Shown: piece after piece, positions 45,334 through 53,475 of the stretch
Layout: each line of letters opens with the position of its first letter
Numbering within the stretch: position 1 is the first letter of the stretch
Source: an uncultured SAR86 cluster bacterium
Lineage (GTDB): Bacteria; Pseudomonadota; Gammaproteobacteria; Magnimaribacterales; Magnimaribacteraceae
Length of the DNA: 57,278 nucleotides
Reading direction: 5' to 3'
Assembly: GCA_902594545.1 (NCBI GenBank)
Contig: CACJMO010000005.1
Location: 1-57,278, forward strand
Position numbers and translations under genes: made by a program
The notes under the pieces: generated by a model
Database searches by the model: none
Told to the model about the DNA's origin: nothing
The model's input: the letters and a program-made list of their open reading frames with translations, nothing else

Positions 45334-45885
45334 ATGAAAAAACTTCTTACTTTTATTGTGCTGTGCTTTTTTGGTTTGTTTATATCTAGCTCCCCAATTT
45401 GCTCAATTAATCAAGAATTGAACAAAGATACTGTCAGTAAACTATCCGATTTTAGAAAACAAACTATAGATACCTGTCTTTCTTGTGAGGAAAGTACATG
45501 TAAATTAAAAGAATGGCCTGAAGCTCAGAAAGGTGATGCAAATGTTTGTAAGTTGCTTTTTTGTACACCTAGTTATGTTTCTAAATTCTTTAAAAAACCG
45601 GATGCAGTTGGGTCTGGCAAGACTAAGATCAAGTTTACTTATACAATTAATTCAAAAGGTAAGATTAAGGATATCGATATAGTTTCAACAAGAGGCGTAA
45701 TGAATGATAGAGAATCTTATAAATACCTTCAGAGTTTTACTTCAAAAACACAATTTGAGCCTCTGCTAATCTCTGGAAAATCAGCTTCTATACAAGATAT
45801 TAATGGAGAGCATGTAGCTTTAACAGGTGACTACGAGGATATTGATAAAACTATGCCAGTTAATCAGGGTATCTGGAGAAATTAA
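45334..45885 (+). CDS. secreted protein with TonB_C-like domain
   Basis: 183 aa. The start at 45334 (GGAG 6 nt upstream) gives a clear signal peptide (about 1-20). The mature part has a cysteine-rich stretch (Cys48, 51, 56, 72, 77) and then about 95-150, IKFTYTINSKGKIKDIDIVS, like the C-terminal domain of TonB energy transducers. There is no proline-rich linker or lasting membrane anchor, so it is not a normal TonB. It is probably periplasmic; function unknown. Confidence 0.6.
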   Translation: MKKLLTFIVLCFFGLFISSSPICSINQELNKDTVSKLSDFRKQTIDTCLSCEESTCKLKEWPEAQKGDANVCKLLFCTPSYVSKFFKKPDAVGSGKTKIKFTYTINSKGKIKDIDIVSTRGVMNDRESYKYLQSFTSKTQFEPLLISGKSASIQDINGEHVALTGDYEDIDKTMPVNQGIWRN

Positions 45886-45898
45886 TCATTAGACTGCT

Positions 45899-46993
45899 AT
45901 GCTCAACAAAAGGATTATTGTTGAAAGTTTCGTAGCTGATGAAAACAGCTCTACATCATTTGAATCCCTCAATGTCCTCATTGACTCAATAAACAAGGAG
46001 GCTGATTTAACCTTTTTTGGAGAAAAAGCTGCTTCTTATCAAATTAAACAACATCTGAGAAATAGACATCTGATAGCTTCAGAATTCAAAGATTTAAATA
46101 CTCAAAAAATTTCTTCACCCATAATTGTTATAGGGTTGCCAAGGTCTGGTACAACCTTTTTATTTAATTTGCTTGCTAAAGATAAACTTAACAGAAGCCC
46201 TTTATTCTGGGAGATGATGAATCCTCTTCCTCTTGCAAAACCTAATTCAATTAGAGAGAAGTATAGAGTTCTGAGATCTGATGCAATTCTTTACTTTAAA
46301 GAGAAATATATTCCCAATTTAGATGATCTACATAAGATAAGATCTATAAGCCCTGAAGAATGCCTCTTAATAAAAGTTTTCGCTTTGCAAAGTATTATGT
46401 ATTTTTACATGGCAAACACACCCACTTATCTGGAATACTTAAAAGGCTCAGATACTTCAGAGAGTTACATTTGGCATAGTAGATTTCTTAGGATTTTAGA
46501 AGAAACCAGTAAACCTGAGAGATGGCTATTAAAAGATCCAAGTCATTTGGGTAATTTAGATGAAATCTTAAGTATTTATCCCGAAGCAAAATTTATACAT
46601 ATAACCAGAGACCCTTCTGAAACCCTTCCTTCTATTTGCAGCTTAACTCATCAGGTACGAAGAGGATTCTCAAACACAATAAACCTGAATGAACTTGGCC
46701 AACAAACATTAGACTTTTGGAGTGCTTCTAATGATAAAAATGAAAAGCAGAAGGCATATCTCACTTCTCAGAAGTACTTTACTGTCCAATATAGAGATTT
46801 AATTGAAGACCCGATTAACTTGATCAAAGATATTTATAGGAATTTTAAATTTCACCTAAACGAAGATACTTTGATGAGTATGGAGAGTTATATCGAAATA
46901 GGAAAAAAAGAAGCCAAGGCAAAACATAAGTACACTCTAGAAGATTATGGACTTACTCGAGAGGAAGTTCATAATAAGCTCAATTTTGACTAA
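45899..46993 (+). CDS. sulfotransferase family protein
   Basis: 364 aa. The 5'-phosphosulfate loop is GLPRSGTTFLF near residues 80-90 and the 3'-phosphate region is HITRDPSETLPS near 237-248, both typical of PAPS-dependent sulfotransferases. There is no signal peptide, so it should be cytosolic. It is 12 nt upstream of an APS-kinase-like gene, which suggests the donor or a related activated group is made locally. Acceptor unknown. Confidence 0.82.
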   Translation: MLNKRIIVESFVADENSSTSFESLNVLIDSINKEADLTFFGEKAASYQIKQHLRNRHLIASEFKDLNTQKISSPIIVIGLPRSGTTFLFNLLAKDKLNRSPLFWEMMNPLPLAKPNSIREKYRVLRSDAILYFKEKYIPNLDDLHKIRSISPEECLLIKVFALQSIMYFYMANTPTYLEYLKGSDTSESYIWHSRFLRILEETSKPERWLLKDPSHLGNLDEILSIYPEAKFIHITRDPSETLPSICSLTHQVRRGFSNTINLNELGQQTLDFWSASNDKNEKQKAYLTSQKYFTVQYRDLIEDPINLIKDIYRNFKFHLNEDTLMSMESYIEIGKKEAKAKHKYTLEDYGLTREEVHNKLNFD

Positions 46994-47005
46994 CAAATAC
47001 AATTT

Positions 47006-47416
47006 ATGAAGATTCTAGTGATGGGCCTGCCTGGAAGTGGGAAGACATATCTATCGGAAAGATTACAACCTTTACTTGAAGCAGCATGGTTTAATGCGGA
47101 TAAGGTTCGATCGATGGCTGGGGACTGGGATTTTAGTGAAGGAGGAAGATTAAGACAGAGTCTAAGGATGAAATCTATAGCTGATTTTGAATCCTCTCAT
47201 AATAGGATAGTTATTTGCGATTTTGTATGTCCGACGGCAGAAACCAGGAAGATCTTTGATGCAGATATCACCATTTGGCTCGATACTATTAATGAGGGAC
47301 GCTTTGAAGATACTAATGCCATTTTTGAGAAGCCTGAACAAGTAGATTATCTTGTAACCGAATGGAACGAGCATAATCACATTGATATTGCTGAGGAGAT
47401 TAAAAAAAATGTTTGA
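47006..47416 (+). CDS. small APS-kinase-like P-loop kinase
   Basis: 136 aa. The P-loop GLPGSGKT is at residues 7-14; WFNADKVR near 29 and LRMKSIADF near 52 align by eye with CysC adenylylsulfate kinase, as does IFEKPEQVDYLV near the end. It is clearly shorter than CysC (about 200 aa). Whether APS is its substrate is not shown. It overlaps the nucleotidyltransferase gene by 8 bp, so the two are tightly coupled. Confidence 0.7.
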   Translation: MKILVMGLPGSGKTYLSERLQPLLEAAWFNADKVRSMAGDWDFSEGGRLRQSLRMKSIADFESSHNRIVICDFVCPTAETRKIFDADITIWLDTINEGRFEDTNAIFEKPEQVDYLVTEWNEHNHIDIAEEIKKNV

Positions 47417-47801
47417 TTGGAAAAAGCCAACAGTACAAATGCTTGGAAGATGGCAACCATGGCATGAAGGCCATCAAGAACTATTTAAGAGAGCGGTTGA
47501 AAAGACCGGTCAAGTTATCATTCAAGTAAGAGATGTACATGGTGCTTCAGGTGGAGATGGTCAAGAAGATAATCCATTTGACTGGGACAGTGTCTGTGAG
47601 AATATTTCCCTTGGCCTTGAAAAAGATGGTTTCATCAGGGGAGAGCAGTATGAAATTATGATGGTGCCAAATATTGTCAATATTACATATGGAAGAGGGG
47701 TTGGTTATGTTTTTGAAGAGGAAGTTTTTGATTCATCAATTACCGAAATTAGCGCAACTAAGATTCGAAAGCAGATGAGGGAAGAGGGTGATCTGGAGTA
47801 A
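47409..47801 (+). CDS. small nucleotidyltransferase (HIGH superfamily)
   Basis: 130 aa from the ATG at 47409. Nucleotide-binding GRWQPWHEGH is at residues 13-22 and the second signature ISATKIR at 114-120; together they define the cytidylyltransferase/NMN adenylyltransferase superfamily, which also includes the ATP sulfurylase fold. It could activate a small substrate as a CMP or AMP derivative. It is coupled to the kinase by an 8-bp overlap and followed 3 nt later by a dehydrogenase gene. Substrate unknown. Confidence 0.72.
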   Translation: MFDWKKPTVQMLGRWQPWHEGHQELFKRAVEKTGQVIIQVRDVHGASGGDGQEDNPFDWDSVCENISLGLEKDGFIRGEQYEIMMVPNIVNITYGRGVGYVFEEEVFDSSITEISATKIRKQMREEGDLE

Positions 47802-47804
47802 TTC

Positions 47805-48761
47805 ATGAAAATCTGTGTCAGCGAATTTACTTACAAAACCTTCGAATCAATCTTAAAAGAAAACTTCCCAGATGATGAATTTCTCCTAATAGACTCTGAG
47901 GCAAACGTGATTAGTGGTGAGGGTAAGCCCGACGTAGCCTTAGTATCTTATGAACTTATGTTTAAAGCGCTAAAGTCAGATACCTTCTTTACAAAATACC
48001 TAGAACTTATAAATGGCTGCGAGTATCTTCAAGGCTCTTGGGCCGGCATTGAAACAAGTCAAGCTCAGGCACTAATAAGCAACTCTAAAATTTTCTCTCA
48101 TGGAGGAGGTATTCATGCAATACCTATAGCTACTTATGTGTTTGCGCAAATGCTGCGATCGATTAAATCAATTGATGAACATATAGAGCTGCAAAAACAA
48201 AAAAACTGGAAACAGATGATGTCTGTTGGGGAGCTAACTGATATGACAATCGGAATCACTGGGTTTGGAGGAATAGGTCAAGAAGTAGCAAGAATAGCTA
48301 AAGCATTTAGGATGGTTGTTTATGCCACAAAGAGAACTCCGGTTCTTTCAGATAATTTAGATAGGTTATTTAAACCCTCTGAGCTTGACGAGATGCTTAA
48401 ATCTTGTGACTTTGTGGTTAACTGCCTTCCTTCTAGTCAGGACACACAAAAAGTTTTTTCAGACAATCAATTCAAAGCAATGAAATCAAGCTGTATGTTC
48501 ATAAATGTTGGAAGAGGAGAATCTGTAGATGAAAATGCCTTGGCCAAGGCTTTAGTTGATGGAGAGATAGAGTGTGCTGCTCTTGATACGACAGATCCAG
48601 AACCATTAGAGCCTAATTCTCCATTATGGACTCTTCCTAATTGTTTCATTACACCTCACGACTCGGCGTGGGGTCCAAGAGCACCTTTGAGAGCGGTTGA
48701 GCTTTTTATAGAAAACTATAAAAGATTGAAAGAAGGTAAGAAATTGATCAACCAAGTATAA
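47805..48761 (+). CDS. D-isomer-specific 2-hydroxyacid dehydrogenase
   Basis: 318 aa. The NAD-binding GITGFGGIGQEV is near residue 148, the catalytic Arg is in INVGRGE near 225 and the His in ITPHDSAWG near 284. The family includes glyoxylate/hydroxypyruvate reductases and phosphoglycerate dehydrogenase; this one lacks the ACT regulatory domain. It closes the run with the sulfotransferase, kinase and nucleotidyltransferase, and a terminator follows at once. Confidence 0.85.
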   Translation: MKICVSEFTYKTFESILKENFPDDEFLLIDSEANVISGEGKPDVALVSYELMFKALKSDTFFTKYLELINGCEYLQGSWAGIETSQAQALISNSKIFSHGGGIHAIPIATYVFAQMLRSIKSIDEHIELQKQKNWKQMMSVGELTDMTIGITGFGGIGQEVARIAKAFRMVVYATKRTPVLSDNLDRLFKPSELDEMLKSCDFVVNCLPSSQDTQKVFSDNQFKAMKSSCMFINVGRGESVDENALAKALVDGEIECAALDTTDPEPLEPNSPLWTLPNCFITPHDSAWGPRAPLRAVELFIENYKRLKEGKKLINQV

Positions 48762-48788
48762 AAAAAGGCCCTTAAAGGGCCTTTTTTA
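48761..48788. terminator. bidirectional intrinsic terminator
   Basis: Six As, then GGCCCT (48767-48772), a 3-nt loop, AGGGCC (48776-48781) and six Ts. The 12-bp stem with a T run on either strand serves both the 2-hydroxyacid dehydrogenase and the convergent aldehyde dehydrogenase gene. Confidence 0.93.
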
Positions 48789-48799
48789 TTTAGGTTTTG

Positions 48800-50236
48800 T
48801 TAGCTTGCAAAACCCACAACAGCTTTCACTTCCAAGAATTCCTCGAATCCAAAAGGACCCCATTCTCTTCCGTTACCAGATTGTTTATATCCTCCAAAAG
48901 GTGTTGTGAAATCAGCAGCAGCACCATTTATAGCAATACTTCCCGCTCTTATTCTATTAGCTATTTTCTTGGCATGCTCTACATCTCCTGAAGAAACATA
49001 ACCATAAAGACCGTATTCAGTATCGTTAGCAATTTCAACTGCTTCTTCTTCATCTTTATAAGGAAGGATGGAAAGTACAGGGCCAAATATTTCTTCTCTG
49101 GCTATGGTCATGTCATTATTAACATTTGCAAATACAGTAGGTCTCACAAAGTAGCCTGCATTCAGACCTTCAGGTTTTCCAGGTCCTCCTGCTACAAGCT
49201 CAGCACCTTCTTCGATTCCTTTCTCAATTAGTCCTTGAATTTTATTGAATTGAACTTCGCTAACTACAGGACCAATTCCTGTATCTTCTGCAAATGGATC
49301 TCCAACTTTGGTCGACTCAGCTGCTCTTTTTGCAATTTCTTTTGCTTCATCATGCCTTGATTCTGGCACCAGCATTCTTGTTGGTGCATTACAAGATTGC
49401 CCACTATTATTGAAACAGTGTTTTGCACCTCCAGTGATAGCTGATTCAAAATCGGCATCATCCAGTATGATGTTAGCAGACTTTCCACCTAGCTCCTGAG
49501 CAACTCTCTTCACTGTGTCAGCAGCACCTTTAGCAACCGCTATACCCGCTCTAGTTGAACCGGTAAATGACATCATGTCTATACCAGGATGTGATGACAT
49601 TGCCTCGCCTACAGTAGGTCCATCTCCATTGACTAGATTGAAAACACCTGCTGGCACTCCAGCTTCATGCAGTACTTCAGCAAAAACCATGGCGTTTAGA
49701 GGAGCCATTTCAGTTGGTTTAAGAACCATAGTGCATCCGGCAGCTAAAGCAGGAGCAACTTTGCAAGAGATTTGGTTAATAGGCCAATTCCAAGGAGTGA
49801 TCATTCCTACAACACCAATTGGTTCTCTTCTGAGGACAGTCGTCCCTTTTGTTTCTTCCCATTCAAAGTTCTGCAGAATCTCAATCGCCTGAGCGAAGTG
49901 ACCCAGTCCAGTAGCAGCTTGAGCTGCTTTAGAAAGAGAAAGAGGCGCACCCATTTCAGAAGAAATAGTTTCAGCAATCTCATCATATCTCGATTGATAG
50001 ACTTCAACGATCTTACCCAGTAATGCCAATCTTTCTTCCACGGTAGTTTGGCTGAAAGTATTGAAGGCTTTTGAAGCCGCTTTAACAGCATTGTCTACAT
50101 CAGCAGCACCACCCATTGCTATTTGTCCAATGACTTCTTCATTTGAAGGATTTAATACATCAAACATATTCTTTCCATCAACTGGATCAACCCATTCTCC
50201 ATTTATGTAAAATTGTTCATAAGTTTTCATTTTCAC
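48800..50236 (-). CDS. NAD(P)-dependent aldehyde dehydrogenase
   Basis: 478 aa. The catalytic Cys is in NNSGQSCNAPTR near residue 285, the Glu in QELGGKSAN near 252, and the cofactor-binding MITPWNWPINQ near 144. The complete family length suggests an active cytosolic tetramer. It follows the carboxyltransferase gene by 65 nt on the same strand, so the two may act on related acyl or aldehyde substrates. The exact aldehyde is not predictable. Confidence 0.9.
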   Translation of the reverse strand: MKMKTYEQFYINGEWVDPVDGKNMFDVLNPSNEEVIGQIAMGGAADVDNAVKAASKAFNTFSQTTVEERLALLGKIVEVYQSRYDEIAETISSEMGAPLSLSKAAQAATGLGHFAQAIEILQNFEWEETKGTTVLRREPIGVVGMITPWNWPINQISCKVAPALAAGCTMVLKPTEMAPLNAMVFAEVLHEAGVPAGVFNLVNGDGPTVGEAMSSHPGIDMMSFTGSTRAGIAVAKGAADTVKRVAQELGGKSANIILDDADFESAITGGAKHCFNNSGQSCNAPTRMLVPESRHDEAKEIAKRAAESTKVGDPFAEDTGIGPVVSEVQFNKIQGLIEKGIEEGAELVAGGPGKPEGLNAGYFVRPTVFANVNNDMTIAREEIFGPVLSILPYKDEEEAVEIANDTEYGLYGYVSSGDVEHAKKIANRIRAGSIAINGAAADFTTPFGGYKQSGNGREWGPFGFEEFLEVKAVVGFAS

Positions 50237-50301
50237 TCTCCATATATATGATCGATAAGTATAGCTTAGGATTTGGTAAAGTTAACCTAAATTTGGCAGG
50301 T

Positions 50302-51840
50302 TTATTTCATTACTAAACTTGCTTTTAATTGACTTTGGATTCTCTCAGCCCACATGGCTATGTACTTCCTGGTTTCTCTTGGGTCAATTATTTCATGAAC
50401 TGAAAAAGCTTCAGCCCGTGGAAAAGGGTTCTGGTTTTTTGCCATCTTTTCTTCTAACTCTTTACGTTTTGCTTCAGGATCTTTGGCAGCAGCTATCTCC
50501 TTTTTAAAAGCAACAGCTACTCCACCCTCTAAGGGAAGGGGTCCTGACTCTGCTGAAGGCCAAGCCAGCACATATCCATCTGGGCCGTAGTGTGCAGCAG
50601 CAGCTACTCCAAAAGATTTCCTAATCATAATCGTTGTCCAAGGAACTTGAGATTCTGTTGTTGCCAAAACCGCTTCTGTGCCATGCAGAATAGTGCCTGC
50701 TTTTTCTGCATCAGGTCCTATTAAAAATCCAGGCTCGTCTACTAAGCTAACAATTGGAAGTTTAAATGTATCGCATAGTTTAATAAATCTGGTTGTTTTT
50801 TGAGCGCCCTCTGCAGACATTGAACCTGCATAAAAGTTAGAATCATTAGCAAATATAGCTACTGGATAACCATTTATCCTTGCAAAACCAGTAATTATTC
50901 CTCTTCCGAAATATTTAGTCATTTCAAAGAAAGAGTTTTTATCGAATACTAAATTAACTATATCTCTCATTTCGTAGGATCTCTTTCTATCTTTTGGAAT
51001 GATAGACAGAAGTTCTTCCTCCTGTCTCTCAACTGGATCATCACAATCAATCTTTTCTGAAATTTCGTAAATATTTTGGGGCATAAAAGAGAGGAAATTT
51101 TTGATTTGCAAGAAAGCATCTTCTTCAGACATGGCTACATTATCTGTAACCCCATTGAGTTTATGAATTTCAGATCCTCCTAGCTCTTCTTTGGTCATTT
51201 TTTTCCCAAATGCTCTTTCAACTACTGCCGGTCCTGCTACAAGTATTTGAGCTGTTTCCTTTGTCATGACTCTGAAATGAGATGCAACAAATCTAGCAGC
51301 CGGCATTCCAGCGACTGGACCTAGTGCGGCTGATGCAACGGGTATTTCTTTGAGTGTTTCGGCTACCGACTTAAATCTGGATTTTGAAAAAACTGGATCT
51401 CCACCATAACTCCCAGATTTTTTTCCAGGACCAGCTACAGATCCACCTCCGCCTTCATGAAGTCTTATAAGAGGAACTTTATATTTAAGAGCTAATTCCT
51501 CTGTGTAAACGCTTTTTCTCAGTCCGGCTGCATTTGGAGAGCCTCCCTTCACTGTGAAATCTTCGCCGCCAACGACAACCTGTTGATTGTTAATTTTTCC
51601 AAATCCAAGAATAAAATTAGCTGGTGTAACAGACTCTAATTTACCTTCAGAATCAGTTTCTACGCCTCCAGCAATTTCTCCTTGCTCTTGAAAGGTTCCT
51701 TTGTCCAGTAATAACTCAATTCTCTCTCTTAGAGTAAGCCTACCTTTATCATGTTGAATTTTAATTGCCTCTTTACCCCCCTGGGCTTTAGCCAACTTTC
51801 TTCTCTTTTTTATCTCTACTGTTTCTTTTTTCCAACTCAT
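50302..51840 (-). CDS. acyl-CoA carboxylase carboxyltransferase subunit (PccB-like)
   Basis: 512 aa, two crotonase-like halves. Signatures include RLTLRERIELLLDKGTF near residue 34, LHEGGGGSVAG near 128 and LVDEPGFLIGPDAEK near 360. It matches the biotin-dependent propionyl/methylcrotonyl/geranyl-CoA carboxylase beta family; accD at 7190 covers acetyl-CoA. No biotin carboxylase or biotin carrier subunit lies nearby. It starts 6 nt downstream of tRNA-Arg on the same strand, so it is probably read from the tRNA promoter or one within the tRNA region. Confidence 0.87.
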   Translation of the reverse strand: MSWKKETVEIKKRRKLAKAQGGKEAIKIQHDKGRLTLRERIELLLDKGTFQEQGEIAGGVETDSEGKLESVTPANFILGFGKINNQQVVVGGEDFTVKGGSPNAAGLRKSVYTEELALKYKVPLIRLHEGGGGSVAGPGKKSGSYGGDPVFSKSRFKSVAETLKEIPVASAALGPVAGMPAARFVASHFRVMTKETAQILVAGPAVVERAFGKKMTKEELGGSEIHKLNGVTDNVAMSEEDAFLQIKNFLSFMPQNIYEISEKIDCDDPVERQEEELLSIIPKDRKRSYEMRDIVNLVFDKNSFFEMTKYFGRGIITGFARINGYPVAIFANDSNFYAGSMSAEGAQKTTRFIKLCDTFKLPIVSLVDEPGFLIGPDAEKAGTILHGTEAVLATTESQVPWTTIMIRKSFGVAAAAHYGPDGYVLAWPSAESGPLPLEGGVAVAFKKEIAAAKDPEAKRKELEEKMAKNQNPFPRAEAFSVHEIIDPRETRKYIAMWAERIQSQLKASLVMK

Positions 51841-51846
51841 AACTAC

Positions 51847-51923
51847 TGGTGCCCCGTACAGGATTTGAACCTATGGCCTCTGGATTAGGAATCCAGCGCT
51901 CTATCCGACTGAGCTAACGGGGC
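51847..51923 (-). tRNA. tRNA-Arg (anticodon CCT)
   Basis: 77 nt including an encoded 3' CCA. Acceptor GCCCCGT pairs with ACGGGGC, the D arm is AGCTCAGTCGGATAGAGC, the anticodon CCT sits in TTCCTAA, and the T arm contains GGTTCAAATCC. The carboxyltransferase gene starts 6 nt after it. Confidence 0.96.
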
Positions 51924-51982
51924 CTTTAAATCATTTTAACAATTAAATATTGATTTTATATTTTCTTTGTTTATTATTTCTC

Positions 51983-52036
51983 AAGTACCGATTTGAACCA
52001 GCTTGCGGGTGCTTTATAAATACTGCTAAAGAGGAT
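51983..52036 (+). promoter_or_regulatory. SAM-II/SAM-V type riboswitch aptamer
   Basis: Conserved words of these pseudoknot aptamers appear in order: GATTTGAACC, CTTGCGGGTGCTT, ATAAAT and GCTAAAGAGG. Stem P1 is AAGTACC (51983-51989) with GGTGCTT (52008-52014), 7 bp with one G-U. The 3' strand at 52025-52034 would close the pseudoknot. It lies before metY, a known target of SAM-V in marine bacteria. SAM-V fits better than SAM-II by word match, from memory of the consensus. Confidence 0.85.
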
Positions 52037-52049
52037 TCTTCTGAAATAG

Positions 52050-52082
52050 ACCTGTTTAGCGAAAGCTGACAGGTTTTTTTTT
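52050..52082 (+). terminator. riboswitch expression-platform terminator
   Basis: ACCTGT (52050-52055) pairs with ACAGGT (52069-52074), and AGC-GAAA-GCT closes the stem top. Nine Ts (52074-52082) follow. The left arm (52051-52060) is complementary at 9 of 10 positions to the aptamer strand 52025-52034, forming an antiterminator. The metY ribosome binding site GGAG (52083-52086) begins directly after the Ts. Confidence 0.88.
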
Positions 52083-52093
52083 GGAGAAATAAA

Positions 52094-53392
52094 ATGAGTT
52101 ACGAAGGTAAAAATTTAGAAACAATCGCTCTACATGCTGGATGGAGAGCGGATGAGACGACAGGATCTGTTGCAGTTCCTATTCATCAAACTACCAGTTA
52201 TCTTTTTGAAAGTACTGAGAAAGCAGCTAATCTATTTGCATTAGCTGAGTTGGGTAATATCTATACAAGGATTATGAATCCAACCAATGCAGTACTTGAA
52301 GAAAGAATGGCTGCAATTGACGGTGGGGCAGCTGGTTTAGCTGTAGCCTCCGGTCAAACTGCATCGGCCTATTCAATACAAAATCTAGCAAGGGCAGGTG
52401 ACAATATAGTTTCGTCTTCGCATCTTTATGGAGGTACTTATAACCAATTTAAAAATAACTTATCTGAAATGGGTATTGAGGTAAGATTTGTTGACCCTAC
52501 TGATCCAGAAAACTTCAGGAAAGCAACCGATGAAAGAACCCGAGCCTATTTCGGAGAAACGCTTCCAAATCCTAGACTTCAAGTTTTCCCAATACAGGAA
52601 GTATCAGATATTGGAAGATCTCTAGACATCCCTTTGATTGTTGACAATACAGCTGCGCCCGTTTTTTGCAGGCCATTTGATCATGGTGCTGCAGTGACAA
52701 CCTACTCAACGACAAAATATATTGGAGGACATGGAACTTCAATAGGAGGATTAATCATTGATGGTGGTAACTTTGATTGGGAAGCTGCAGGCCCTGACAG
52801 ACAGCCCAGTTTAAATACACCAGATCCTTGCTATAACGGGGTAATCTGGACAGAGGCAATAAAACCAATGGGCCCAATTGCTTATATCATGAAAGCAAGA
52901 ACTACTCTTTTGAGAGACCTCGGAGGCTCTATGAGTCCATTTAATGCTTGGGCTTTTATTCAAGGTCTAGAAACTCTTCCGCTAAGGATGAGAGAGCATG
53001 GTAGCAATGCTCTAAAGGTTGCTGAATATTTGAAAGATAATGGAAAAGTCTCTTCAGTTACTTATCCAGGGATTTCAGAAGGTATTGAGCGCGAAAGGGC
53101 AGATGCTTATCTTTCAGGTGGTTACGGAGCATTGATCGGATTCGAGCTGCCAGGAGGAGTAGAGTCTGGAAGAAAATTCATAGACTCTTTAGAGCTTCTT
53201 TATCATGTGGCTAATATTGGTGACTCAAGATCTTTAGCAATTCATCCAGCTTCTACTACTCACAGTCAGCTCTCTTCTGAAGAACAGCTTTCAGCTGGTG
53301 TAACGCCAGGTTATGTGAGGCTTTCAATTGGCATAGAGAATATTGAAGATATTCTTGCTGACATAGATCAAGCTATCAATAAAGCTAGCTAA
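52094..53392 (+). CDS. metY: O-acetylhomoserine aminocarboxypropyltransferase (sulfhydrylase)
   Basis: PLP enzyme of the Cys/Met metabolism family, 432 aa, making homocysteine from O-acetylhomoserine and sulfide. The PLP lysine is in TYSTTKYIGGHG near residue 210, and NPTNAVLEERMAAIDGG lies near 61. GGAG lies 7 nt before the ATG. The SAM riboswitch and terminator upstream show repression by SAM, which supports a methionine role over other family members. Its mRNA ends in a run of hairpins. Confidence 0.93.
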   Translation: MSYEGKNLETIALHAGWRADETTGSVAVPIHQTTSYLFESTEKAANLFALAELGNIYTRIMNPTNAVLEERMAAIDGGAAGLAVASGQTASAYSIQNLARAGDNIVSSSHLYGGTYNQFKNNLSEMGIEVRFVDPTDPENFRKATDERTRAYFGETLPNPRLQVFPIQEVSDIGRSLDIPLIVDNTAAPVFCRPFDHGAAVTTYSTTKYIGGHGTSIGGLIIDGGNFDWEAAGPDRQPSLNTPDPCYNGVIWTEAIKPMGPIAYIMKARTTLLRDLGGSMSPFNAWAFIQGLETLPLRMREHGSNALKVAEYLKDNGKVSSVTYPGISEGIERERADAYLSGGYGALIGFELPGGVESGRKFIDSLELLYHVANIGDSRSLAIHPASTTHSQLSSEEQLSAGVTPGYVRLSIGIENIEDILADIDQAINKAS

Positions 53393-53396
53393 AAGC

Positions 53397-53444
53397 CTTA
53401 ACTTCCCGTTAAGCAAAGCACCCGACCCCCAACCTAGGGTGCTT
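53397..53444 (+). repeat. hairpins in the metY 3' untranslated region
   Basis: CTTAAC (53397-53402) pairs with GTTAAG (53408-53413), then AAGCACCC (53416-53423) with GGGTGCTT (53437-53444). Inside the second loop GACCC (53424-53428) could instead pair with GGGTC (53447-53451) of the terminator, giving an alternative fold. No frame is present. Confidence 0.5.
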
Positions 53445-53446
53445 GA

Positions 53447-53475
53447 GGGTCAGATAAATTCTGGCCCTTTATTTA
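53447..53475 (+). terminator. intrinsic terminator of metY
   Basis: GGGTCAG (53447-53453), a 7-nt loop and CTGGCCC (53461-53467) form a 7-bp stem with one G-U, followed by TTTATTTAT. It lies between metY and the convergent hisI. Confidence 0.75.

Noticed and set aside
49515..49892. 125-aa frame opposite the aldehyde dehydrogenase
   Set aside because: Antisense shadow of a conserved gene.
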